Shown: positions 44,518-54,800 of the stretch, piece by piece
Numbering within the stretch: position 1 is the stretch's first letter
Layout: each line of letters begins with the position of its first letter
Assembly: GCF_037038585.1 (NCBI RefSeq)
Contig: NC_092541.1
Coordinates: forward strand, 5,893,445 to 5,957,444
DNA length: 64,000 bases
Direction: 5' to 3'
Source: Patagioenas fasciata
Lineage: Eukaryota; Chordata; Aves; Columbiformes; Columbidae
The notes under the pieces: model-generated
Databases searched by the model: none
What the model saw: only the letters and a program-made list of their open reading frames with translations
What the model was told of the DNA's origin: nothing
Made by a program: the position numbers and the translations under genes

Positions 44518-45129
44518 GGTGCCAGTAACTGGATGGACTGTGCTGTGTGCAGCAAGGCCTCCAGCCAGCAGCTGGAGAAGAGACCGCTGCTCACAGGGTC
44601 TGTCAGTCTCTGTGTCAGCAACTGGAGGGACAACATCACACATGCATGTGTGAGAAGTCATTGGAGGGATCTCAGTGGTTCTTGGTGTTCTTTCTGAATT
44701 TAAGTTGATGCTCACGTGTGTTTGTGGAATTTTTTGCCATATTGCAAACTTGCTTGCCCAGTGAGCAGGAGGAAAAGTTGTATCTAAAGCCAAAGCCAGC
44801 GGTGGGTAAGGTGGCCCAAGGCCAGCACATGACTGCTCAGCAGACTGATACTACCAAGTTGTGGTAATGTTTGAGGGATCCAAGAGTGTGGAAATAACTG
44901 TGAGACGAGTGGGTGATTGTGTGCATCTCTTTGTCAGTGAACATCAGACTGGCCATGCCAGGGAGAAGGGGGAGCCCCAGGTGCTGGGTCAGAGGGCCCT
45001 GGCTCCGGGCAGGGCTATGAGATGGGCTGAGGGCCCATAGCGATATTTGAGGGGTGCAGGAATGCGGCTGTGCTGGTGACTCCAGAGGGTGAGGGGGTGT
45101 GTGTTTGCGCTATGGAAATGTATGAGCCA
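44518..45129. other. Spacer, copy B
   Basis: Near-identical to 28677-29289. No gene recognised. Confidence 0.45.
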
Positions 45130-45530
45130 GGCATCATGGAGACAGTCCAATAAAGGGACACTGAAATGATGAAGAGACTGAAGCATCCCTGACATGGTGA
45201 TAGACCGAGAAGCCTGGGACTGCTCAGCACAGAGAAATCTCACGGAGATCTCATCAGTGTCTACAAATATCTGAAGGGAGGTTGTGAAGAACACAAAGCC
45301 AGGGTCTTCCCCATGGTGTCCAGTGACAGGACAAGAGGCACTTGGCACAAAGGGAAACAGTGGAGACTCTGTCTGGACACCAGGAAACACTGTTTCACTG
45401 TGAGGGTGAGTGAGCTCTGGCACAGGATGTCCAGAGTGGTTATGGAGTCTCCATCCTTGGAGAGCTTGCCTTCTTCAGTATCCCAAAGAGAAGCTGAGAA
45501 GAGAAAGATTTTTGGTGCTTCTAACACTTG
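45130..45530 (+). mobile_element. Diverged CR1 fragment, copy B
   Basis: Duplicate of 29290-29690 with a handful of substitutions. Confidence 0.65.
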
Positions 45531-46915
45531 ACTGCAGGATGAGGAGCCAGATGGAGCCAAACTCTGCTTGAGCACGTCGCAAAAGGCAATGGACCTGGTT
45601 GGGAACAGGGAAAACTCCTCCTAGAAACTTGGAACTGTGATTTTTTAATGATAAAGGTGGAGCATGGGTGGAGATGGATCTCAGTTAGAATGAGACTCTG
45701 ACTCCACAGAATGTTGATTAAAATACTGGAGATAAAACAAGAGTGTAAAAGGAGATGGCACAGGTGATGCGATGCCCTTTCAATTGTGGGATCCCTGAGT
45801 TATGGAGCATAATGTGGAGCTCAAATTGGGTTTTAGCACACAGTGCAAATCCCAGCCATGCAGAGATTTGCTGGTACTGTCATCTTTTCAGTTTTCATGG
45901 GACATTCTTAGAAATACACCACTCCTAATTTCTAGTGTTGAGTGAAAGGACATTTATATGAAAGACCAGTGCATCAATCCCAGATCAACACAAGGATGTG
46001 TTTGTGGCAACATTGCCAAATTCGTCAGGTGATCTATACAGCTCAGCACAACACAGGTCAGGTTAACTTAACGATAATGAGCAGTTTGTTAGCTCTGCCA
46101 TTACTGGTGCCTGGTATCATTTGGAAAGTGAATGGGAGTAGGGGTCCCCACCTGCAGTACCCCCACCCCTTCACATGCCCTTTCAGCTCTGGGGTGCAAG
46201 GCTACCCCATTCCCAGCCCTCACAGTGCAGCACTCCAATGGGTGCCCCATGTGCTCCCTGGGAATCGGGGGTGACCTACTGGTCCCTCACCCTGTTCCCT
46301 GGTGACCCCTCACCCTTTTCCCTAGACTAGGAGTACATTGTCCTTGTCACCTCTGAGTTTGTGGAACCCAGCAACCCCACTAGAGCCAGGTTCCTCTCTC
46401 ACACTGTGGATTTTCCCAGCAGAAACAGGACACGGCCAGAACCCCTGGGCAACTCCACAGCAAAATAATCTCCTGGTTTGGAGGATTTGGGGGAGAGGTG
46501 TTGTACCCAGGTAGCTGAGGAAAGAAAGGGGAGAAGAGAGAGAAACAGAAGAGACTTCTGTTCCCAAAGGAAATAACAGTGTTGCCAGACAGCTGAGGAT
46601 CCCAGAGGAAGATGTGAAACCTCCATGGTCAAAGAAACCTCTGATCTCCTAAATGACTCAGAAGTGTTTGTGCAGAATTGCAGGCGATTCCAGTTGGGGC
46701 TTTGAGAATTCCGCTGTGAGCTGACTGGGAACAGCCCCTTCCCAGGACTGGGGCTCTCAGAGTGCCCAGGACCCCTCATTGTGGAAATGCTGACAAAGCC
46801 TTTGGCTGAGGGAACCACAGGTGGTGCTGCTGGAGGAGGGAGAAACCCAGAAGGAGCATTTGAGGCACAGGAAGAACAGATCAGTTGTCTTCCCCACTTC
46901 TACATTTGCTCCCCC
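45531..46915. other. Spacer upstream of Va2 segment 3
   Basis: Near-identical to 29691-31090. No gene recognised. Confidence 0.45.
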
Positions 46916-46920
46916 ACCAG

Positions 46921-46932
46921 AGTGGTTTCCGG
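46921..46932 (-). promoter_or_regulatory. Runx/Ets-like composite site, Va2 segment 3 promoter
   Basis: CCGGAAACCACT on the minus strand, 68 bp before the leader ATG, as in Va2 segment 2. Confidence 0.45.
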
Positions 46933-47000
46933 TAGCTCTGGTATCTCGGGGCTGGGAGGTGCTTTTCTGACTCTCACTCAACAGGCAGGCTGCTCTCAGT

Positions 47001-48200
47001 ATGCACCTCGGGTATCTCGTCCTCACTGCCTTTCTGGGGCAACTGCTGGGTAAGTCCTGGATTTTCCTCAACACATTCTTTCTTCTCCTGTGGAAACCCT
47101 CACCAGCCGTATCAGTTCCATATGGGAAAATAATCTTGAATTATAGGAAAAGATTGGGACACATTAGCTCACATTTGTGGTTTTACATTGGCTCTCTCAA
47201 GGTGTTTTTACTGTTCAAAAGGGGAGAGATCTCAGACCTCTTCTCCTGCTTTTCTGTTGCCTTCAATCCATCTCTCTCTGTCACTCTTCTCTGATCCACA
47301 TGCTGTCTTCATGGGAGATCTCAGCTGTCTCTACACTCTCACATTTCTCCATTTTCAACAGAAATTAGCAGATCTTGTCAAAGCCGCCCCAAGGACTATA
47401 AAGCACCCATGAGATTGACATTAATAGGGTTTCCATTCTGCCTCCTGGCTGGCACATCAGCCATGGCTCCCAGTTTTCTCCTTTTTGTTGTTGTCACAGC
47501 CAGGGTTCCCTTATTTCAGGCTCAGCATTTTATACACTCAGGGGGTCAGGAGCCCTCTAAGAGGAGAAGTACGGAGAAGAACGATAATTTTTTTTTTCTA
47601 TAGCTCCATGGATGGCTCTGCCTGCTGCAGGGGTGCTGGTACCTAACCATGAAGGTCAGGCATGACAGGCTGTTCCCTGGTCCTCTGGGCAGTAGGAGCA
47701 GGGACACAGAACAGCTCTCCTCAGAATCCACACTTGCCTGTGAGCTCCAGCCTCCTGCCCAGAACTACTGTCCACCTCCCTTTCCCCAGGCATAAGGATT
47801 TTCCTGTAGGGTAAGGGACAAGGAGTCTGCTTCAGCAGGGTTTTCCATCCATTCTTGATTTGCTTCCCAGAGCCCTTCCCTGCAGAGTTCCTGACCTTCA
47901 CTTTCTTCCAGGCACCATGGGGCAGGTCACTGTCACCCAGCAAGAAGGACAAGTCACAGTGAAGCAGAGAGACACCTTCCAAACTACCTGCACATACCAG
48001 ACCTCCAACTTTTATGGCTTGCTCTGGTACCAGCAGAGGAAAGGCCAAGCTCCCCAGCTGGTCTCATATCACACAGGATCTGGCCTCAAGCGCAGCGACC
48101 GTTTCAGTACAACTCTGAACACCACGGGGAAATACAGCGTCCTGCAGGTGGAGGAAGTCGAGGTGTCTGACAGTGCCTTGTACCTCTGTGCTGTGCAAGA
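47001..48200 (+). CDS. TRAV: T-cell receptor V segment, Va2-like, segment 3
   Basis: Leader exon 47001-47049 ([16 protein letters not shown], phase 1, donor GTAAGT). V exon 47912-48200 follows acceptor TTCTTCCAG. The mature domain [11 protein letters not shown] has its Cys in TTCTY, Trp in [10 protein letters not shown], and second Cys in ALYLCAVQD. It is identical to segment 2 except YHTGSG for YHAGSG in CDR2. Fully open. The RSS nonamer has lost one conserved C, which may lower its use. Copy B, about 8 kb after Va1 segment 4. Confidence 0.92.
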
Positions 48201-48239
48201 CACCCTGGTGCAGGGAGCTTCCTTGGCTGTGCAAGAATC
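48201..48239 (+). promoter_or_regulatory. 23-bp-spacer recombination signal, Va2 segment 3, altered nonamer
   Basis: Heptamer CACCCTG, spacer 48208-48230, nonamer GCAAGAATC (48231-48239). The other two Va2 segments have GCAAGAACC. The change hits the penultimate C of the consensus ACAAAAACC. Confidence 0.85.
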
Positions 48240-49258
48240 CCAGGGAGGGAGGGGATGTGTCTGTGCAAGGCTGAGCTTGTGGGATGGGGCCCTGAGCTGT
48301 GCCCTGGCGGTGCTGCTTCCCCTGTGCCCCCAGGGATCTGCAGGGGAAGATCCTGTGATGTCATGTTTTCTGTCATCATTTATGCACACATGATATTCAA
48401 TATTCTCATATCACAGTAGGTGAAGGCAGTATCCTCTCCTTGTCAATGCATGGGAAGCTCCAGTTTCTGGTGAAGTGCAAGCAGCACACACATGAACATT
48501 TGTATTGACATATTAACAATTTGTTCATCTGCTCATAACCACAGGAACATCTGTCCTCTGCAACACTATCTGGTTTAGTCTTTTCTTGAGGTGGAAAAAC
48601 CTTAAAACTGGTTCCATTGTAATATTCCCCTCTTGATCTTCAGCCATTGCGGTTGATGTTAAGAGATGCTGTAACTTTTCTTTCCCCTCTTGTGACAGAT
48701 TCACACCAGCCCCCCACCCAGCCAAACCAGCAGCATTTTGGCCCAGGCTCCAGAGGAGGTAGAGGCCTGAGCTGCAGCCAGGCCAATAACTCCTTTTAGG
48801 AAACCTACAAGGAAGTAGAATAGCAAACGAACACTGACAAATTGTGGGTGCACGAATCTCATACAGACCTTTCCCACTGTCTGCAATTTGTCCAGGAGTC
48901 AACCACCTTATTCTACAAATATGACAGCCTGAGTGAGCCCACTTTGAGCTCTCTCTGCTAAATAAGTTGGCTGTACAGCAAAGGCCTTACTGCTCACAGG
49001 TCAGTGGATGGTCACAGTTTAAATTTCTGATTAATCATTTACCTGAAGTAAATGCACACTAAATATAATGAATCATCTAGAAGTATACACTTGTGTTATT
49101 TTTTATACACTCCCTGCTTCATGTTACTTAGTAAGCTGAATTTGCTGCATTTCTTAAGCATGAGACATCCATGGGTCTTCATTCCCCTGTTCTCCCTGGG
49201 GAGGCAGCAAAAGGCTCAGCCTCATTTCAGCAGGTGTCTCGTCTCTGCCACTGGAACA
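48240..49258. other. 3' flank of Va2 segment 3
   Basis: Near-identical to 32415-33433. Non-coding. Confidence 0.5.
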
Positions 49259-49810
49259 GGAGGTTGAGGGAAGGTTTCCTCCCCCTCTACTCTGCCCTGA
49301 TGGGTCCACACCTGGACTAATGTGTCCAATTCTGATTTCCCAGGTTTAAGAAGGACAAGGAATTACTGGAGATAGTCCAGCGGAGGGACACGGAGATGAT
49401 GAGGGAGCTGGAGCATCTTTTTTATGAGGAGAGACTGTGAGAGCTGTGTCTGTTCAGCCTGGAGAAAAGAAGGCTGAGAGGGGTTCTTATTCATACTTAT
49501 AAGTATCTCAAGCCTGGGTGTCAAGATGATTGGGCCAGACTCTTTTAGGTGGTGTTCAATGATGAGAGGCAATGGACACCAACTGAAACACAGGAGGTTC
49601 TATCTAAACATGAGGAGAAACTTCTTTACTTTGAGGGTGCCAGAGCCCTGAAACAATCTGCCCTGAGAGGCTGTTGAGTCTCTTTCTCTGGAGATATTCA
49701 AAACCCGCTTGGACACAATCCTGTGTGATCTGCTCTGGTGACCATGTTTTAGCAGGTGGGTTGGAGTAGACAATCCCTGCAACCCCAGCCATTCTGTGAT
49801 TCTGTCATCA
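49259..49810 (+). mobile_element. CR1 LINE 3' part, copy B
   Basis: Duplicate of 33434-33985, with the same premature stop and the same 3' tail. Confidence 0.82.
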
Positions 49811-50199
49811 TCACCCCAAGGAATCTATGTAGACATTCTGTTTTCTAGTGGGAGCTGGTCAGTTCCTTCTGCTCATGTTGTGTAATGAACTGGTACTTGT
49901 GATAGCAAGTGTCCTGTGTCTGCTTGATCAGGAATGAACTTCACAGTTCTCTTTCCTTAATGTGTCCCCTTGGAAGCTGTATGCCCCAGTCTCCAGGAAG
50001 GAGACACCAGGCAGCCAGTGACCCGAACCCATAGTAGGAGCTCCTGAGCTTCTAAATTTCAGGTATAACTGGGTAGGCTAAGCCGAGAAAGCAAGAGCAG
50101 GGAGGCAGGAGTGAGGATGACCCAGACCGAGCCTTGGTCAGGCAGTGCCCACACCAGCAAGGTGCAGGGGTGCAGAAGCCTGCGAGAAGCTTTTATGAC

Positions 50200-50545
50200 C
50201 TCATTCTCTGCTGCAGGACAAAAATGGAGGGGCACGAGCAAAGTAGGACATGGATGGGGTGTATGGAGGGCAAATTTTTGATGCAGGCAATCCATGAATG
50301 GAACAGGGGAGAGGCTGTGTTGGACATGGTACTCACAAATGAAGAACAACAGTTGGATGATGTACAGTTCAAGGGCAGCCTTGCCTGCACTGGCCAAAAG
50401 GCTGTGGAGCTCAAGATCCTGAGAGCACTGACCAAGACAAACAGGACGACTACTGCCCTGGACTGCAGAAGAGCCCATCAGTCTTGTCTGGGACCTACCT
50501 GCTTGGCAGGGTGCAATGGGAAATGGTCCTGTAGTGCAGAGGACA
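50200..50545 (+). mobile_element. CR1 LINE ORF2 middle fragment, copy B
   Basis: Duplicate of 34370-34720, with the same MQAIHEWNRGEAVLDMVLTN stretch. Confidence 0.75.
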
Positions 50546-51055
50546 CCAGGAGAGCTGGATGCCCCTCAAGAACATCCTCCTCAGAGCACAAGGATGGTCC
50601 TCTGCAATGTGGCAGCAGGGTGACACTGTGGGGTGCAGCCACAGCCCCATGGGGACACACATCCCCAAAACCCAGAAACCTACAGGCACAATCGTCCCCA
50701 CTGCAATCTGAGCAGATATAAAGGAATATTTTCCCCAACTGGATATTAAATCTTTCCTGCCAATGGATCGTGGCCTGTGACATATCAGAGTGTTCTTGGA
50801 GCCCATCCCAAGCTGTAAGCAGCTGGTACCTTCCTGGCTGCAAGGTTAGAAAGACTTTCTGAGACAATTTTTTCACCTTTCCCTCACCCTGACTTTGTAG
50901 ATACTCATCATTTTATTCTTGGGGTAATGGGGCAGATTTCCATGAATTAGGGTTACTTCTGCCCTGGTACCCAGCAGAGCCATAACTTGTAGTTTATGGT
51001 GTTGGGCCCACAGGGTTACAAGCAGAACATAAGGATCATGTTTATTTCCACCTGT
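50546..51055. other. Spacer, copy B, up to the provirus
   Basis: Near-identical to 34721-35235. Non-coding. Confidence 0.45.
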
Positions 51056-51060
51056 ACCTG

Positions 51061-51822
51061 TGTGGCAGAATGCAAACCCCCCTCTCTCCCCCCTCCTCCT
51101 TCAATATGGAGGGAGTAGGCACATCTCCCTGTCTCTGCTACTTGAGGCTGACGGCTTCTTTTGTTTGGCCCAGAGCACCCTGGCTAGGGCCATTAGGAGA
51201 AGGGAGTGCCGAGGCGCCAGTGAGCCGCTGGGCGCCTGTGACCAGTGTGGGGGGATGTTTGGAGGCTTCAGGGGCGCCCCACACACGGTGTGGGGGTGCA
51301 GAGAAGCTTCTAGAATGCCTACAGTCAGGTCTGATCAGCCAATAAAAACGGGACTCTCGTCGAGACTGAGCCAGTTGTTGCCGGTCTCTCGGAGCTACGA
51401 GCAAGATTCTGCTGCTGAGACCCCTCCTCCCCGGGATGGAGACCCCGCTTGCCTTGCCGCCACTTGCGTAAGTAAAACACTCGCACAATTGCGAGTGTAT
51501 TATAAATTTACACTCGCGGAATCGCGAGTGTACGCTTTACCTTTATCTCTCTAAGAATAATCCAGAAACCGGATTCAGGCAAGTGTGTACTCCTCTGGGA
51601 CTCGAGGGTGGTTCCAGCATAGTTTTGGGTGAAGCCACGTGTATGTACTCTGTGGACCTCCTGTTGTACTAGTTGTTACCCCTTAATAATTTTCCTCAAC
51701 TGATACCCGAACCTATATTTAAGTCACTTTTGGAGTGTTAAAACCCTGTTTCTCACTGGTTTAATAAAAGTTGTTCTGGACCCTGTTGTCCCTTAAATCA
51801 GCCTCGGGGTGCCTCCGTGACA
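51061..51822 (+). repeat. 5' LTR of the provirus
   Basis: 762 bp from TGTGGCAGAA to GTGACA. A CCAAT box is at 51339-51343, TATAAAT at 51501-51507 and polyadenylation signal AATAAA at 51763-51768. This implies U3 to about 51530, R to about 51785 and a short U5. Confidence 0.93.
51477..51531. promoter_or_regulatory. Paired palindromes flanking the LTR TATA box
   Basis: Two dyads of the form ACACTCGC-N6-GCGAGTGT occupy 51477-51498 and 51510-51531, 33 bp apart start to start, with 11 bp containing TATAAAT between them. All 16 arm bases pair in both. The 3' LTR has the same arrangement at 57297-57318 and 57330-57351. They may be operator-like binding sites or RNA/DNA hairpins; the function is unknown. 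Confidence 0.9.
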
Positions 51823-51826
51823 ATTT

Positions 51827-51844
51827 TGGCGCAGCGAGCAGGGT
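51827..51844 (+). other. Probable primer-binding site
   Basis: TGGCGCAGCGAGCAGGGT begins 4 bases after the 5' LTR. TGG complements a tRNA 3' CCA end, and the position fits a primer-binding site. I cannot assign the tRNA from memory. Confidence 0.6.
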
Positions 51845-51851
51845 ATCAGAT

Positions 51852-54800
51852 ATGGAGGAATTATTTAGAGGGTTGTTTAATGTCTCTGCAGTAACCTGGG
51901 GTCTTGCCGTAATGTGGATCGCGGTGTGTTTCAGTTTGGGTGTTTGCTTAAAGGTAGCACAGGATTTGTGTAAAATTAAGCAGCGAATGGAGGAAAACCT
52001 TTCGCGGGAAAGTGAAAAGTTTGACTCTCTGATACAGGACTTTTCTCGGCAAAGCATACGGTCGGATTTGTTAGAACAGAGATTGGGCTTGTTAGAACAG
52101 AAACTTGTTTTTTTGGAACAAAAACTTGAGTTTTTGTTAATTAATATGAGAACTTCCTCTAGCGTCTCCCCAGTTCAGGTGTGCCCCTCGGCCCCCCCGT
52201 TTCTCGACAAAGATACTGATTCTGAAAACAGTGTTGATGAAGGGGGGGTAGAAACAAAGGACGTGCGTCCTCTTATTAGAACTGAAACACATACGGATGG
52301 ACGAGGCAAAAATCCACGCACGGCTACCCATAGCACGCCATATTCAGGACTGGAGCTAAGAGATTTACAAACTAGATTCTCACGCAAGCCGGGCGAGACA
52401 GAGACTGAATATCTTTGGCGCGTTTCACTTACCGGGGGTGATAGGATATTATTGAGTAAGGACGAGGCCACAGGCTTCTGGGGCCCAGGGGTATTTTTAA
52501 GTGATGGTCTGGATGGTAATCACTCCATCACATCTCGTGTAGCTTACTGGGCTGGCGGTATAGATCCCAGGGAACGTGGGGAGCCAGTTGCAATTGTTGT
52601 AAAAGGCTTATCAGATCTTGCTGAGGGAGTTCAAAAGGCGGCTTGTATACAAGCAATGTATGAAAAGGGCCGGCAGTCCCCCCCTATAGCGGCGCCGGTG
52701 GATCCGGTCCACCTTCGGCTGCTTATTAAAGGATTACCGGATGCCTTAAAAATATATGTCCAGTCCCTTAAGGAGAAAATTCAGGGGACTATTGATCATA
52801 ATAAGCAAAATCCCCGAAGTCCTCCTGAACATGTATTAACCTGGGCGGAAATTTTACACAATGTGGTTACACATGGGCGCGAGATGGGGTGGGTAGACCC
52901 AAGCGGCGGCCCGTGCAGAAGCCGGACGGTCCGGAAGACGAGCCGAGCCGAGCCTCTTCAGAGGCCGCCCCCCCCGTCCCAGAAACCGAAGCGTTTTGGC
53001 TGCCGGTCAGATCAGAGCAGCAGCTTGCAGCAGAGCAGCCTCTGGCGCCGCGCGGCTGCTCTGGGTGTGCCCCGAACACTGCTATATAAGCTTTCCACCG
53101 AGCACCTACAGGAGCTGGTGGAATACTTAGAGGGAAGATCAGAGAACAAAGAGGAGGCACCGGTAACCGTCCCCCTCCCTGAGGACAAGCGAAACATTAA
53201 CCCTTTCGTATCCTCACAAAGGGAGCCAAAAAAACTAGTAGAAGCGGATGGGAAGCAGGACCGCCCCACCCGCTTTGTATTTTCTTGCCAATGGTCCAGT
53301 GATAAAGAACCATACATACATATCCCCGTTGGTCCAAGGCGAATAAGTGTGAAATTTCTAATTGACACAGGCGCACAAATCAGTGTTTTGAACAGGCGGC
53401 AAGCTGACAAACTTGGGATTAAACCATCAAGGAAAGCCATCAATATAGTAGGGGTAACAGGTGTAGCAGAGAGATGTCCTTTAGCTCGAACCCACCTTTT
53501 GCTACCTGGGGAAAAACGGACAACAGCTGTGGAAGTTGCCCTGAGTCCTTATAAGGCAAACATATTGGGATTTGATATTTTGGCAGGTAGACGGTGGTGC
53601 TTACCTAATGGGGAGATTTGGAGCTTTGGAAGCCACAGAGCGGAGGTAGCCCGTATTAGAATATTGCCACTTACCTCTGCACCCTTGCAGTTCGAAAGAA
53701 CTACTGATGTTAGGATTTTGCAACTTGCTCCTGCTCTACCCACATCTACAATAACCTGTACTCCACAGTACCCCCTGCCAAATGCAGCAAAACGGGGCAT
53801 TACGGAGGTTATTAATGATCTTGAAAAAAGACAAATAATTAGCTGCACCCATTCTCCCTATAATTCTCCAGTTTGGCCCGTTCGCAAGCCTGATGGGCGA
53901 TGGCGCCTAACTATTGATTATCGAAAACTGAATAGTAACACTGCACCACTAACAGCTGCCGTCCCAAACATAGCCTCAGTGGTGACTGTAATACAAGCAG
54001 CAGCCCACCCATGGATGGCTGCTTTAGATGTTAAAGATATGTTCTTCATGATTCCCCTAAGGGAAGAAGACAAGCCACAATTTGCTTTTACCTGGGAAGG
54101 GAAGCAATACACTTTTAATCGGCTTCCTCAGGGGTACAAACACTCTCCTACTATTGCCCACAATGCCCTTGCTGCACTCATTGACACTGTACAGGTACCC
54201 TCAGGCATTTGCATATATCAATATATAGATGACATCTTAGTGGGTGGAAACAATAAGGAACAGGTGGGGCAAGTAGCAGAAACTCTTTGGAATTTATTAA
54301 CACAGAACGGATTAGATATTCCACCGTCCAAGTGCCAGGGTCCCAGCCAGAAAGTTAAATTCCTAGGGGCTTGGTGGATAGGAGGAGCCATAGCAGTGCC
54401 TGATGATGTTCTGGCTACTATAGACAAGGGACACACCCCAAACAGCAAAGCGGACCTACAATGCCTGTTGGGTACATTAGGGTACTGGAGAAAACATATC
54501 CCAGGATTCTCGGTGATTGCCCGTCCCCTATATGACCTACTCCGAAAAAACAAGAAATGGAATTGGACTCTACAACATACAGAGGCCCTTAATGTTCTAA
54601 AAGATGAACTTAAAACCTATCAGAAATTGGGCCCACTACATCCACAAGACCCATTGAGAGTGGAATGGGGGTTTGCAGAACATGCCTCCTATTGTGCCAT
54701 ATTCCAAAGGGGTCCAACAGGGCCAGCTAGACCTTTGTTGTTCTCTTCCACCGCATTTAAGGGAGCTGAACAACGATATTCGGAGTGGGAGAAGGGGCTT

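Noticed and set aside
51060-51554. 164-codon frame in each LTR (also 56880-57374)
   Set aside because: It lies in U3 upstream of the TATA box and ends in the palindrome region. No superantigen-like or other known LTR protein is recognised.
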